From assembly GCA_965230375.1 (NCBI GenBank), contig CBDDKU010000006.1:281048-345047 (forward strand): 64,000 nucleotides of DNA. The letters run 5' to 3'. Under the pieces are notes generated by a model that saw only the letters and a list, made by a program, of their open reading frames with translations, searched no databases and was not told the DNA's origin. This DNA is from CBDDKU01 sp965230375 (lineage in GTDB: Bacteria > Bacteroidota > Bacteroidia > Flavobacteriales_D > Cryomorphaceae). This document shows, piece after piece, positions 53,534 to 62,573 of this stretch (position 1 is the first letter of the stretch; each line of letters starts with the position of its first letter). Both the position numbers and the translations under genes were made by a program.

Positions 53534-54262
53534 CTATATTCTGGAACTTTCAGCATCGAGCATCCAGTTTGAATCATTTGTCTGCCTTTTCCAAACTGTC
53601 TTTCTCAAAACTTGCTCATCAATAATTCCCAATTTCACAAGTTCCAGAAACTCAATATAGTCCATACAAGGGATGATTTCATAATCGCTATGCCTTTTGG
53701 CGTAGACGTTTAAAGGATTAATATTCATGCAACTCACGTTGTATGATGTGAGCGTGTTGTTAGTAGAATCATGTATCAGGATTTCATTCTGTTGACTAGT
53801 CGAGAAGGCTGATGTCACGTCTTGTCCTCCTTTAAAAATCTTCCATGAAGCTTTTCCATGACTTCCCACATAGCCAATCCCATTCTGATCCACTACCACA
53901 TCGCTTCTTTGAGCGTTTGTGACGAATAGATAAATACACCCCTCGTAGTGGGTTGGAATGTTGATGGTATAGGTCGGGCTGTATTCCTTGATTTCATGAA
54001 AAACTATTATAGCTGCTTGAATGATGCCAAGAGAGAGCGCGGCAATCAATAGGCTCTTTCTAAACTTTCGAGACGTAAGCAAAAGAGAAATCACAAAAAT
54101 CACCAGACCTATTAACTGCAATGCTATTGCACCCAATACTCCCGATCCATAAATCGTTTCAAACCGACCGATGTAGAAAATGTAGACTGAGGAAATGAGA
54201 TAGATCAGACCAACAAATAGGGCAGTTCTGGTTTCTATCTTCTGTTCTTCCTTTCTATTCAC
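53534..54262 (-). CDS. Membrane protein of unknown function
   Basis: This 242-residue protein has three helices (about 14-32, 38-61, 70-90) and then an exported domain of about 140 residues with several Cys (GCIYLFV, VSCMNINP, IIPCMDY) that may form disulfides. No recognised family. It stands alone between DUF2254 and an alpha/beta hydrolase. Confidence 0.65.
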   Translation of the reverse strand: MNRKEEQKIETRTALFVGLIYLISSVYIFYIGRFETIYGSGVLGAIALQLIGLVIFVISLLLTSRKFRKSLLIAALSLGIIQAAIIVFHEIKEYSPTYTINIPTHYEGCIYLFVTNAQRSDVVVDQNGIGYVGSHGKASWKIFKGGQDVTSAFSTSQQNEILIHDSTNNTLTSYNVSCMNINPLNVYAKRHSDYEIIPCMDYIEFLELVKLGIIDEQVLRKTVWKRQTNDSNWMLDAESSRI

Positions 54263-54516
54263 TTTTTATTGAGGTTGAGCACCTTGAAATTACAACTTCA
54301 CAGGGTAAGTAAATATATGGATAGCATAGTAAAGGTTGTCTTGTATTTGCGATATAAGGAGGTCCTAAAAATCGACACCGAGCATTGCTCCATTAGGTTC
54401 GCTTAAGGTTGTGCACGCTGATCTCTACTTGCTCCGCTGGACATGTTTTATCCGCCGAAATCGCCTTGGGCTTTGTAGGAGTGCGCCCTGCGGCCTTATT
54501 TCTGTGATTTGGTCTA

Positions 54517-55419
54517 TCATAATGAATTATGAGTGATCTCCATCAACACACCCTTCAAAAGCCCATTAAACTCAACTGGTTTTTCGATCATAGGGTAGTG
54601 GCCAGTCGAGTCGATCTCAACGAGTTTATGGTCGAGCTGGATGGCATCCAATCCATCGGTTAGGGTAGGGCTGGTATTGCTGTTGATCAGGTAGAGTTTT
54701 TGTTCCATTTTCTGGAGCTGGTCGGCTTCGCGCTCACCATATTTCCATAAGGATTCCAGGCTGGATATAGCCACCGTGGAATCGCTTTGCATAAAGTCGG
54801 TCATCACCCTGGATTTAACCGCATCGCTGGTGCTTGAGTGAAACAAAGATCCCTCGGCATAGGCGGGAGCAATGGCCGAAAAATGGCTTCTCAGCATCGC
54901 CATAAACTCATCGACTTGGGCCATGGTTTCTGCGTCGTATTCCATACCGACTTCCTTAAAATTGTCGATTCCCACTAAGGCGATGATCTCCGGGTTTTTG
55001 AGCGCTGCTTCCACGGCTATGTCGCCACCCATCGAGTGGCCAACGACGATGACATTTGTCAGCCCCAGCTGATCGATCACGGCGTTGACATCATCGCCAT
55101 AAGCCTCAACGGTCCATGTGTCTCTATTCGTTCCTGAATTCCCAAAACCTGGTAAATCGATCGTCACGGTTTTGAAATCTGATTTCAAGAATTCGACCTG
55201 ATCTTTCCAATACGATTGGTCAATACACCAGCCGTGAATAAAGAGTACGGTGTATTCTCCAGCCCCGGCCATTTCATGATCGACAAATACTCCATCACTG
55301 TACACCGAATCCGGCTGATTGAACGTCGATTCATTTTCTGATGTCTGCGAGTTTTCGCTGGCGCAAGCGTAGAGTACGGCTAGGGTGAGAAATGCAATGA
55401 TTTTGAAGTAAGGTTTCAT
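54517..55419 (-). CDS. Alpha/beta hydrolase lipoprotein
   Basis: This 300-residue protein has a lipoprotein signal (lipobox YACA, Cys near residue 19) and an alpha/beta hydrolase fold. The oxyanion segment is FIHGWCIDQSYW, the nucleophile elbow GHSMGG (Ser), and the catalytic His lies in DSTGHYPMIEKP. The acid residue is likely the Asp in GLDAIQLD. It is probably a periplasm-facing esterase or related hydrolase with unknown substrate. The 254-bp spacer to the next minus gene (54263-54516) is relatively GC-rich and holds no gene. Confidence 0.93.
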   Translation of the reverse strand: MKPYFKIIAFLTLAVLYACASENSQTSENESTFNQPDSVYSDGVFVDHEMAGAGEYTVLFIHGWCIDQSYWKDQVEFLKSDFKTVTIDLPGFGNSGTNRDTWTVEAYGDDVNAVIDQLGLTNVIVVGHSMGGDIAVEAALKNPEIIALVGIDNFKEVGMEYDAETMAQVDEFMAMLRSHFSAIAPAYAEGSLFHSSTSDAVKSRVMTDFMQSDSTVAISSLESLWKYGEREADQLQKMEQKLYLINSNTSPTLTDGLDAIQLDHKLVEIDSTGHYPMIEKPVEFNGLLKGVLMEITHNSL

Positions 55420-55803
55420 AGACTATAGCGTTTGTTTAGTTGTTTGCTCTAAATATAGTGCCTTCGTTGGATGCTGAGACAAAATGCTGTCAACCATCCA
55501 TTCCATGTGCTCTAAGTAATTCGGTCCAAGATGTAAATCATGATTCCGAGGAGAATCACGTTCGTAGCGATATACGCTAGTCTTTTCCAGACACCATCGA
55601 TGCGACTAGTTTAGGTTCAAAATATCATTGCCGGGTGATATAAAATTAGAAGCAAAATTTAAAGCATAAAACTCTGAACAAAGTTCAATCGCTCATTTCG
55701 AATTGTTTGTGAATCAAAGGGGTATATCCACCCTAAATCCAGTTCAAAGGACCAACGGCGATCCTTTTTTCTTAACTTACACAAGCACCTAACCCAAACC
55801 ATC
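55420..55803. other. Divergent intergenic region with a possible gene remnant
   Basis: This 384-bp region separates the alpha/beta hydrolase from the T9SS serine hydrolase. On the minus strand an open stretch at 55512-55610 encodes a membrane-helix-like peptide (VWKRLAYIATNVILLGIM) ending at a TAG. It has no start codon, because an in-frame TAA precedes it. It may be a decayed small membrane protein. No clear TAnnTTTG box was found for the plus-strand gene. Confidence 0.35.
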
Positions 55804-57216
55804 ATGAAATTATCCCTTCGATTTTACCCGATCTGCATTCTTTTTATTTTAACAATTAGCCAAAGTTTCGGGCAAGTTGATCCCGCTTTGGAAGCAGATC
55901 TTCAGGCCATCCTTGACGACAATCTGACCACATTTGGACTCAAGGGAGTTGAAGCTACGGTGATTTTACCCGATGGATGCCACTGGACGGGAGTCAGCGG
56001 CGTTAGTGATCCAAACTCTACGCCAGTAGACACCATTCGCAAATGGCACTGGGGAAGTGTCGGAAAGGCCATGACTGCTGCAATCGTCCTGCAATTGGAT
56101 GATGAAGGCGAGCTTGATATAAATGATCCAATAGGCGATTACCTCGGTGTCGATACCATTCCATTCTTGGATGGGGAAACGACCATCAAAATGCTGCTCA
56201 ATCACACCACAGACTTAAACAATTCGTGGGAAAATGGCTCTGAGCTTTGGAATGCCGTGTGGGCAGATCGCGACAGTGTGTGGAATATTTGGTCAGTTCT
56301 CGAGCCACAGTATCGAGAAGCTGGGGAGCCAAATCCCGATTTGATTCATACCTACAACGGATACGACAATTACCTGATGCTCGGCTTTTTGATTGAAGAA
56401 GTAACGGGTCAAACCCTTGATGAGCTATACACCAGCCGGCTTTTTGAACCCCTTGGATTTACCAATTCAGTTATGGGAACCCAAGGCATAGACATGACCG
56501 ATTTTAACGGCTTGTACGATGGAGACTCCTACCGTGGCGATCTCGAGCACAACTCGTATATGAGCACCCGCGGTGGCGGTGGAGCCCACCTGGGCTCTTC
56601 GCAAGATGTGGCTAAATTTATCAGAGCGTTTCACAACGATGAATTGGTATCGTCTGATTTGATGAATGAAGCAAGGGTCTCAACGCCAGGCGACCCAACA
56701 GTTGTGCCAGGCACATGTCTGGGTACGCTTTCTCAAACCTACGGCTATGCGACCAATATTGTGGAGTATACCGATGGCTCTGAAACGGTACGTTTTTACG
56801 GACATGGTGGCAATGGTCTGGGAAACAGCCTGGCCTTCCACAATATTGATGAAAACTTCACGCTGGCGATTACCACCAATGACTTTTCCAGCAGCGCCCA
56901 ACAGGGCAATCTGGGGCTGTTTATGACCATCGTTTGCCATATCTGGGATAATTGGCCACAGGCCACCTGTGTGCTAAGTACGAGCGATGCAGCGAGCGAT
57001 GATTTTCTGGTCTACCCCAATCCAGCCAATACGATTTTAAACATACGTACCAGTACGATTCCAAAACGTCTCAGCATTTACAATATGGAAGGGAAGCGGT
57101 GTCTCACGGCCACGGGCAGCCAATCTTTGAATATTGAAGAATTGGATGCCGGGGTTTATGTGATCAAAGTAGAATCTGATCAAGACGTGGTGACAAAGCG
57201 GTGGGTGAAGGAGTGA
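55804..57216 (+). CDS. T9SS-secreted serine hydrolase (beta-lactamase fold)
   Basis: This 470-residue protein has a signal peptide (cleavage after SFGQ, about residue 24), a class C beta-lactamase-like domain, and a C-terminal T9SS type A sorting domain (VYPNPANT, SIYNMEGKR, GVYVIKV). The S-x-x-K motif is SVGK (Ser 85, Lys 88) in WHWGSVGKAMTAA. The Tyr motif region reads HTYNGYDNYLMLG, which differs by one inserted residue from the usual YSNxGYxLLG. A Gly-rich RGGGGAHLGSSQDVAKF and HGGNGLG near the end fit the third motif. It would act outside the cell, perhaps on peptidoglycan fragments or esters. It resembles the lipoprotein at 43340-44437 in fold only. Confidence 0.9.
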   Translation: MKLSLRFYPICILFILTISQSFGQVDPALEADLQAILDDNLTTFGLKGVEATVILPDGCHWTGVSGVSDPNSTPVDTIRKWHWGSVGKAMTAAIVLQLDDEGELDINDPIGDYLGVDTIPFLDGETTIKMLLNHTTDLNNSWENGSELWNAVWADRDSVWNIWSVLEPQYREAGEPNPDLIHTYNGYDNYLMLGFLIEEVTGQTLDELYTSRLFEPLGFTNSVMGTQGIDMTDFNGLYDGDSYRGDLEHNSYMSTRGGGGAHLGSSQDVAKFIRAFHNDELVSSDLMNEARVSTPGDPTVVPGTCLGTLSQTYGYATNIVEYTDGSETVRFYGHGGNGLGNSLAFHNIDENFTLAITTNDFSSSAQQGNLGLFMTIVCHIWDNWPQATCVLSTSDAASDDFLVYPNPANTILNIRTSTIPKRLSIYNMEGKRCLTATGSQSLNIEELDAGVYVIKVESDQDVVTKRWVKE

Positions 57217-57475
57217 TTTGGAGGTGACTTTCGTTCAACAACTTTGAAGATATAGTCGGTGCATTGAATTGATCAGAGAGCAGAATATTTTTGTCTGCAA
57301 CCAATGAACACCAGACGGCAAATTCATTGATTTTTAAATAGAAGAAAAATACTGGAATGGCTGATATTCAAGAATATAAATGTACTTTTAATCAAGTGAG
57401 ATTATTCATGGAAGCCATTGTTGGTGGTAGTCTTTCTTCCAGTTCAAGTTAGATGCTATTTGTTCAATTAGAAAA

Positions 57476-57628
57476 CTACATTTCAAAAACCACCTTTCCT
57501 TTTGAACGTCCAGTTTGTAAATACTCAAAAGCATCTCGATAATCATCTAAGGAATATGTTTTATCAACAATCGGTCTGATAGCTTCGGACTCAATCAAAT
57601 GTTTTATTTCTTTCAATGCTTGGCATCG
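57476..57628 (-). pseudogene. Truncated copy of an MDR oxidoreductase C-terminus
   Basis: The minus strand encodes the C-terminal 45-50 residues of the oxidoreductase found intact at 59328-60332 (matching LIESESIRPIVDKTYSLD here as LIESEAIRPIVDKTYSLD, then ...GKVVF and a stop). I judge it about 80% identical at DNA level by eye. It has no 5' part. At its 5' end, one missing base in GATGCCAAGCA(A)TTG puts TGA in frame and supplies the last residues D-A-K-H and the stop of the upstream membrane protein (57613-58050). Confidence 0.85.
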
Positions 57629-58050
57629 GTTTTATTGGTAATAGCAATTAAAAACCCCATAACCGCAAAAACAATCAATATGGTAACACCCGTAAGTGGT
57701 GGATTCGCTTCTGTTAGTGTTTGTACTTGATAAGTTCGGAGAGCTATCATTCCCAATTGCCAAAGTGATAGAATGAACATTGCCCAAACTGACCACCGTT
57801 CTCCTTTCCTAAATGGGATGATTAAAAGGAAGAACAACGCTATTGCATAAGTTATAAAACCTGTTGCTGCGGATTTCATAAAGTTGATGGTCAATATCTG
57901 TGCATTGCTACTTAACTCATCCCAAGAAGAGTAACCTAAACCTTCAATGTGGTATGACATTATTTGAGATTTAGTGAGGTATGTAATGCCAGTGATCAAC
58001 ATTCCTATGGCTGGAATTAAGAAGCAGACAAATATGATTTTTTTCTTCAC
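57613..58050 (-). CDS. Four-helix membrane protein, C-terminus fused to an oxidoreductase remnant
   Basis: This 145-residue protein has four membrane helices (about 4-24, 63-82, 88-107 and 120-138). A loop between helices 1 and 2 contains MSYHIEGLGYSSWDEL, and another reads PFRKGERWSVWAMF. I do not recognise the family with confidence. Its last few codons (TDAKH) come from the truncated oxidoreductase copy, so the original C-terminus may have been lost. It is the last gene of a tightly packed operon. Confidence 0.75.
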   Translation of the reverse strand: MKKKIIFVCFLIPAIGMLITGITYLTKSQIMSYHIEGLGYSSWDELSSNAQILTINFMKSAATGFITYAIALFFLLIIPFRKGERWSVWAMFILSLWQLGMIALRTYQVQTLTEANPPLTGVTILIVFAVMGFLIAITNKTDAKH

Positions 58051-58063
58051 TCTAATCTGATTT

Positions 58064-58417
58064 TTAATTTTTTTTTGTAAAAAATGTAGCTAGGACTATC
58101 CCGAAACCCATTACTAAAAAAAACAATTTTGGATATGCTGCAAGAGGAAGGGATAAAGCCGCAATTATCAATATAATTCCGGCAAGATAGTCCAATATCA
58201 AATGGAACTGCATCGGTATTAATTTTACTACACTTCTTGAATATGACGTAAGCAAGCTATACACTAAGTTAGAACCACCAATTGCCAATGGAATGTATAG
58301 TGCTAATGAAGAAACACTCCCAAAATCGAACAATAACGGAATCAAAATAAGAGCAAGGTCAACTAAGTAGTCTAAAATACCGTGTGTGGATGGTGTTATG
58401 AAGCGATAATTTTTCAT
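58064..58417 (-). CDS. SPW-repeat-like membrane protein
   Basis: This 117-residue protein has four membrane helices with two related halves: THGILDYLVDLALILIPLLF and FHLILDYLAGIILIIAALSL. This internal repeat with (H)xILDYL resembles SPW-repeat small membrane proteins. Its start overlaps the next gene's stop by 4 bp, and it lies 13 bp before the four-helix protein. Function unknown. Confidence 0.72.
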   Translation of the reverse strand: MKNYRFITPSTHGILDYLVDLALILIPLLFDFGSVSSLALYIPLAIGGSNLVYSLLTSYSRSVVKLIPMQFHLILDYLAGIILIIAALSLPLAAYPKLFFLVMGFGIVLATFFTKKN

Positions 58418-58896
58418 AATTTTTGCTTTATGCCGTAAAGATTGTTAATCATTTTGTCAAAGTTTCTATTCATATCCTTCATCAATAAAGACTGAAATGG
58501 GCTTACCCACCATTTTAATTGTGCTGCGACAGTCCAATCAATGAGAACACGTTGCTCTTCTTTTTGGGTTATACTGACCTTCTCTATCATACCTTTCAAT
58601 ATTGGTAAATTAAGTTGTGTTACAGAAAAAGCCCAGACTTTTTGTTCTTGCCATTCAATAAATTCTTCTTCGGCTATAAAATTGCCCATATATACTTTTC
58701 TAATGCTCCCAATACCTTCTTTTAATTCCGATAAGTGGCTAACTCTGGTCACATTTGGAAACCAACTTTGCCAACTTTCATAAGTTATAAGGAAATTCCA
58801 AAAGTCAGCAACTGACCAAGCTAATTCAAAAGATTTGGTGAAACGAATTGGAGCCGTTTCCATAAAGTCAATATTTTGTTTTTCGACACTGAACAT
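58414..58896 (-). CDS. SRPBCC-superfamily (START-like) protein
   Basis: This 160-residue soluble protein has the START-like pattern: a first strand with IRFTKSFELAWSVADFWNFL, YESWQSWFPNVTRV, then GSIRKVYMGNFIAEEEFIEW, and a long C-terminal helix MKDMNRNFDKMINNLYGI. SRPBCC proteins form a deep hydrophobic pocket and bind lipids or polyketides, or act as cyclases/aromatases. It sits in the six-gene operon, 3 bp after DUF2147. The ligand is unknown. Confidence 0.85.
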   Translation of the reverse strand: MFSVEKQNIDFMETAPIRFTKSFELAWSVADFWNFLITYESWQSWFPNVTRVSHLSELKEGIGSIRKVYMGNFIAEEEFIEWQEQKVWAFSVTQLNLPILKGMIEKVSITQKEEQRVLIDWTVAAQLKWWVSPFQSLLMKDMNRNFDKMINNLYGIKQKL

Positions 58897-58899
58897 TAT

Positions 58900-59322
58900 T
58901 TAGTGGTTAATTCTTTTCCAATACTGAGTCCTTCCGAATAAGGAAAATCCTATAAACCCCCTTACTGTCAAAGTAGAGGTATCTTTTAGACTCAATATAC
59001 ACTTGTAGGTTTTTCCATTCTCAGGGTCAAGAATTTCACCACCTTCGTAGCTGTCACCATCTTTTATGAGATTCTCAATTATGACTAACCCGATTACTGG
59101 TTGGTTCTTTTTTTTGCCAGCGCATTTTTTACAAATGGAACTTGGGTCGTCTTCAAACAGCTCTATTATCTTTCCATAATGCTTGTCCCCGTTTTGATAA
59201 ATTTCCACAACCGAGGTTTTGCTGTTAGTTTCATCATCATAAGTTGTCCATTTTCCTGTAATACTTTGCGAAAATGAAAAATGAACTGTGAATAAGAGCA
59301 GAATAAAAATGTACTTTTTCAT
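58900..59322 (-). CDS. Exported DUF2147 protein
   Basis: This 140-residue protein has a signal peptide (cleavage after FSFSQ, about residue 19) and a DUF2147 domain: ITGKWTTYDDETN, VVEIYQNGDKHYGKIIEL, a CKKCAGKKKNQP pair of Cys, GLVIIENL, GEILDPENGKTYKC and LTVRGFIGFSLFGRTQYW. This order is typical of the family. Function is unknown; it is a small periplasmic or secreted beta protein. It lies 5 bp after the oxidoreductase in the operon. Confidence 0.92.
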   Translation of the reverse strand: MKKYIFILLLFTVHFSFSQSITGKWTTYDDETNSKTSVVEIYQNGDKHYGKIIELFEDDPSSICKKCAGKKKNQPVIGLVIIENLIKDGDSYEGGEILDPENGKTYKCILSLKDTSTLTVRGFIGFSLFGRTQYWKRINH

Positions 59323-59327
59323 AATTA

Positions 59328-60332
59328 TTATTTAAAATTAAAAACCACCTTCCCTTTTGCTCGTCTGGTTTGCAGGTACTCAAAAGCATCCTGATATTCA
59401 TCTAAGGAATAGGTTTTATCCACAATAGGTCTGATGGATTCCGATTCAATCAAGTGCTTTATTTCGTTTAATTGCTTGGCATCGGGCTTCATAAATACAA
59501 ACTTGTAGTTGGCAGATTTGGCTTTAGCGAGTTTGGTTACCTTTCTTCTTTTCAATTTTAAGAAGAATCGAATCAAGCCATTTAGATTATGTTCTCGTGC
59601 AAATTCATCGTCCACATCTCCAAGCAAACTAACCACCATTCCACCTTTCTTAATCACATCAAATGCTTCGAAGGTGTAATTGTCGCCTAATGTATCGAAA
59701 ACAATATCAAGGTTGGAAACCACAGTTTTGTAATCTTCCTTTTTGTAATCTATCACTCGGTCTGCGCCCAAGTCTTTGACCCACCCGACATTTTCTATAC
59801 TTGTTGTAGTGTAAACTTTTGCCCCTATGTTCTTGGCATATTGAATTGCGAATGTACCGACACCACCTGAACCTGCATGGATTAAAACATTGTCTCCTTT
59901 TTTCAAGTTAGCTTTGTTCATTGCTTGTAGTGTAGTTAATCCGACCAAGGGCAAGCTGGCTGCACCTACAAAATCTATATTGGAAGGTTTTAGACTTACC
60001 ACGTTACTATCTGTAACGACATATTCGGCAAATGCTCCAAGAGATAAGGGTTTCAGGTTGGCATAAACTTCATCGCCAACTTGGAAGTCAGTTACACCAC
60101 TACCTTTGTCCACTACGATACCCGCCACATCAAAACCTATGGTAGTAGGCAAAGACATTTTTCTTATCATTTTCAAATCGCCTTCTACTGTCTTGAAGTC
60201 CACAGGATTTATGGCAGCGGCTTTGACTTTAATGACAATTTGATTGGAAGTCAAACTTGGTTTGGCAATATCATTGAGAACCAAACTTTTGCTTACACTA
60301 CCGTATTTAGTTATTTGCAATGCTTTCATCAA
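59328..60332 (-). CDS. NADP-dependent MDR oxidoreductase (zinc-free quinone-reductase type)
   Basis: This 334-residue protein is a medium-chain dehydrogenase/reductase: AAAINPVDFKTVEGDL, GFDVAGIVVDKG, and the nucleotide-binding segment VLIHAGSGGVGTFAIQYAK (about residues 140-160). The zinc-ligand Cys/His set of alcohol dehydrogenases is absent, as in quinone oxidoreductases and enone reductases. It probably reduces quinones or alpha,beta-unsaturated carbonyls with NADPH. A diverged truncated copy of its C-terminus lies at 57476-57628. It lies 8 bp after the epimerase-like gene. Confidence 0.92.
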   Translation of the reverse strand: MMKALQITKYGSVSKSLVLNDIAKPSLTSNQIVIKVKAAAINPVDFKTVEGDLKMIRKMSLPTTIGFDVAGIVVDKGSGVTDFQVGDEVYANLKPLSLGAFAEYVVTDSNVVSLKPSNIDFVGAASLPLVGLTTLQAMNKANLKKGDNVLIHAGSGGVGTFAIQYAKNIGAKVYTTTSIENVGWVKDLGADRVIDYKKEDYKTVVSNLDIVFDTLGDNYTFEAFDVIKKGGMVVSLLGDVDDEFAREHNLNGLIRFFLKLKRRKVTKLAKAKSANYKFVFMKPDAKQLNEIKHLIESESIRPIVDKTYSLDEYQDAFEYLQTRRAKGKVVFNFK

Positions 60333-60340
60333 TCTATTTT

Positions 60341-61354
60341 TTAATCCATTAGGTGTTTGTTCTCCATTAGATATTTCATGGCAGCTTTAACGGCTTTTTT
60401 TGATGGAGTAGGATTGAAGCCTAATTCTGTTCTCGCCTTACTGATGTCATAATTTTGTTGTAGTCCTGAAAACATTGCTACATCTTTAACTTGTAGCAGA
60501 GGTGCTTTACCAGAAATTTTGCTTCCCAACTCCATAAACCAAGCAACTGTATAGAGCAATGATTTAGGTACATTTGCAGGTAATTTGATTCCTAATTCTG
60601 GATATATTTCTTGCGCTACTTTAACTGTTTGTTTGAGTGACATACATTGTTCATTAGCCAAAATATATCGTTCGCCATTTCTTCCTTTTTGGGCAGCGAG
60701 ATACATTCCTTCAGCTACATCTTTTACATCAATCCAGTTTAGGGTAATGTTGGTTTCTACAGGAATTTCTTTTTTCAAGACGAGCTTCAATATGTCATAA
60801 GAGGTACTGATAGGTTTATGAGCTTCAGAGCCTATCATTGCAGCAGGATTTACTGCCACCAAGTCAACGTTTAATTTCTCAGCCAATTCAAAAGCCAGTT
60901 TTTCGCCATCATTCTTAGAGTTGTAATACCAGTCTCTGCGGTCAGAATTGTAACCGTAATCTTCTTTGGTAGGTAGTTTTTTGAAATTCAAAGCTGCTAC
61001 AGAACTCACATAGACTATACGCCTAACGCCAGCTTCGGCAGCTGCTTCTACGGTGTTTTTGATGCCCAACATATTGACATCGTAAATCTCTTTTTTGGGG
61101 TCTTTTGCCCAGAGTTTGAACACAGCACCTACGGAGTAAAACACATCTACACCATCCAAAGCCCTAACCAATGATGCTTTGTCTGTTATGTCAGCTTGTA
61201 CCACTTCACAGTTTATCCCTTCGAGTGGTTTCTTTTTGTGCATACTGCGAATGGAAGCTCTTACAGGGATTCCCTTATTTATAAGTAAGCGGACGAGATT
61301 ATTCCCCAAATGACCATTCGCTCCTGTTACTAAAGCTAAATTATTTTGTGCCAT
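60341..61354 (-). CDS. NAD-dependent epimerase/dehydratase (dihydroflavonol-reductase-like SDR)
   Basis: This 337-residue extended SDR opens with ALVTGANGHLGNNLVRLL (GxxGxxG). It has the active-site YYNSK segment in DWYYNSKNDGEKLAF (YxxxK), a VYVSSVAAL strand with the upstream Ser, and VDLVAVNPAAMIG. The pattern is closest to dihydroflavonol-4-reductase-like and 3-beta-HSD-like reductases, which reduce ketones. It is the first gene of the operon running to 57613, preceded at 61421 by a Crp/Fnr regulator on the same strand 66 bp away. Confidence 0.92.
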   Translation of the reverse strand: MAQNNLALVTGANGHLGNNLVRLLINKGIPVRASIRSMHKKKPLEGINCEVVQADITDKASLVRALDGVDVFYSVGAVFKLWAKDPKKEIYDVNMLGIKNTVEAAAEAGVRRIVYVSSVAALNFKKLPTKEDYGYNSDRRDWYYNSKNDGEKLAFELAEKLNVDLVAVNPAAMIGSEAHKPISTSYDILKLVLKKEIPVETNITLNWIDVKDVAEGMYLAAQKGRNGERYILANEQCMSLKQTVKVAQEIYPELGIKLPANVPKSLLYTVAWFMELGSKISGKAPLLQVKDVAMFSGLQQNYDISKARTELGFNPTPSKKAVKAAMKYLMENKHLMD

Positions 61355-61420
61355 ATTTCTTTTGTTAAAGATTTATGACGCAAAGTTCAACTATGGTCTG
61401 TTCAATACACTTGACATTTG

Positions 61421-61996
61421 TTAGGAAATAATCTGTTTTCTTATTCTACTCAAGCTCTCTGGTTTCATACCTAAAAATGAAGCGAGGTATTGTATGGGTA
61501 CGTGATGGATTAATCCGGGGTCATTCGAAATTAAATCTTGGTATCGTTCTTTAGCTGATAGATTTGCCAATTTTAGAGAACGATTTTCATTGTACACAAT
61601 CGACTGCTGTAAGACCCAAATGCTAAAATCTTTAAGTTGCGAACTTTGAGACAATCCACTTTCCAAAGCATCTTTTGAAATCCTTAATAATTCGCACTCG
61701 GTAACACATTCTAAATATTCTTCCGATGTTGTTTGATTGATAAAATGCTCATAGGAAGTAATAAACCCTGGGGGGCAATTAATATGTGTTGTTACTTCGT
61801 CTCCTTTTTCATCATAATGAAATAAACGCAGATAACCTGAATTTACGAAGTATAAATACTTTGGTGTTCTATCTGCTTCTTCTATTATTCTATTTTTAGG
61901 AAACAAAACAGGTTCAAAAAATTGCTTGACCAATTCAATATCTTGACTTTCAAGAATTGTTTCAGAATTTATTTTTTGCAATATTTTTTCGAACAT
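61421..61996 (-). CDS. Crp/Fnr-family transcriptional regulator
   Basis: The 191-residue protein has a cyclic-nucleotide-binding-like beta barrel (LFPKNRIIEEADRTPKYLYF, GYLRLFHYDEKGDEVTTH, ISSYEHFI-like segment) and a short C-terminal helix-turn-helix (VPIQYLASFLGMKPESLSRI). It lacks the N-terminal Cys cluster of oxygen-sensing Fnr. Bacteroidota have many such small Crp-type regulators; the ligand is usually unknown. It sits 66 bp upstream of the epimerase-oxidoreductase operon on the same strand and is its most likely regulator. Confidence 0.92.
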   Translation of the reverse strand: MFEKILQKINSETILESQDIELVKQFFEPVLFPKNRIIEEADRTPKYLYFVNSGYLRLFHYDEKGDEVTTHINCPPGFITSYEHFINQTTSEEYLECVTECELLRISKDALESGLSQSSQLKDFSIWVLQQSIVYNENRSLKLANLSAKERYQDLISNDPGLIHHVPIQYLASFLGMKPESLSRIRKQIIS

Positions 61997-62139
61997 CTAT
62001 ATTGTTTTTTTATACCCATTGCTGTAGGTCGTTTTTTTATTCATTTTCAATTTCGATATGTGCCCATTTCAATGGTTGGTCATCATTGTCATTATTCAAA
62101 ATACATTCAAAAATCAAGGATTCGTTTTCATGAGGTCCA

Positions 62140-62469
62140 TTAATTGTCCAGTTTGATTAGCCAGTTGACCATAGCTTGTTCGCCCAAGTCATCTATATCG
62201 ACCCCATCATCTTCCCAAAAGCAAATCGGGCAAATTTCATAGACCCCTCTTTCTCCTAATGTGAAGTAATCACAGCAAGGACATTGAAGATCGCTACCAA
62301 TTGGTTCAATTTTTTTTCTCTTGCCTGATTCCTCCAATTCTCCAAGTTCTTTTAATTCGTCATTAAAGGTCTCTTCAAATTCTTGGTCAAAAGTGTCTGC
62401 TAATTGATTAGTTGAGCCATTGCAGCCGAAAATTAGACCAAGCAATAAGATTGAGACTATATTCTTCAT
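62140..62469 (-). CDS. CPCC-type cysteine-rich lipoprotein
   Basis: This 109-residue protein has a lipoprotein signal (lipobox IFGC), an acidic Glu-rich linker and a Cys-rich domain: LQCPCCDYFTLGERGVYEIC followed by PICFWEDDGVD. This CPCC...CxxC pattern matches the small CPCC Cys-rich family and likely binds zinc. The usual family member is cytosolic; a lipoprotein signal is unusual. Regions 61997-62139 and 62470-62704 around it hold no gene. Confidence 0.85.
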   Translation of the reverse strand: MKNIVSILLLGLIFGCNGSTNQLADTFDQEFEETFNDELKELGELEESGKRKKIEPIGSDLQCPCCDYFTLGERGVYEICPICFWEDDGVDIDDLGEQAMVNWLIKLDN

Positions 62470-62573
62470 TTTAATGTTCGTTAAGATACATCCTTTACAA
62501 AAGTTATAGATTAGGGTTTACACTAGATACGTTTCGAAGCAATTTCCTGCCTGCCCGTCCGTAGCTCTGCGAA

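Noticed and set aside
54263..54516. Possible gene in the GC-richer spacer
   Set aside because: No frame with a start and family features; the composition is unusual but I could not support a repeat or RNA gene.
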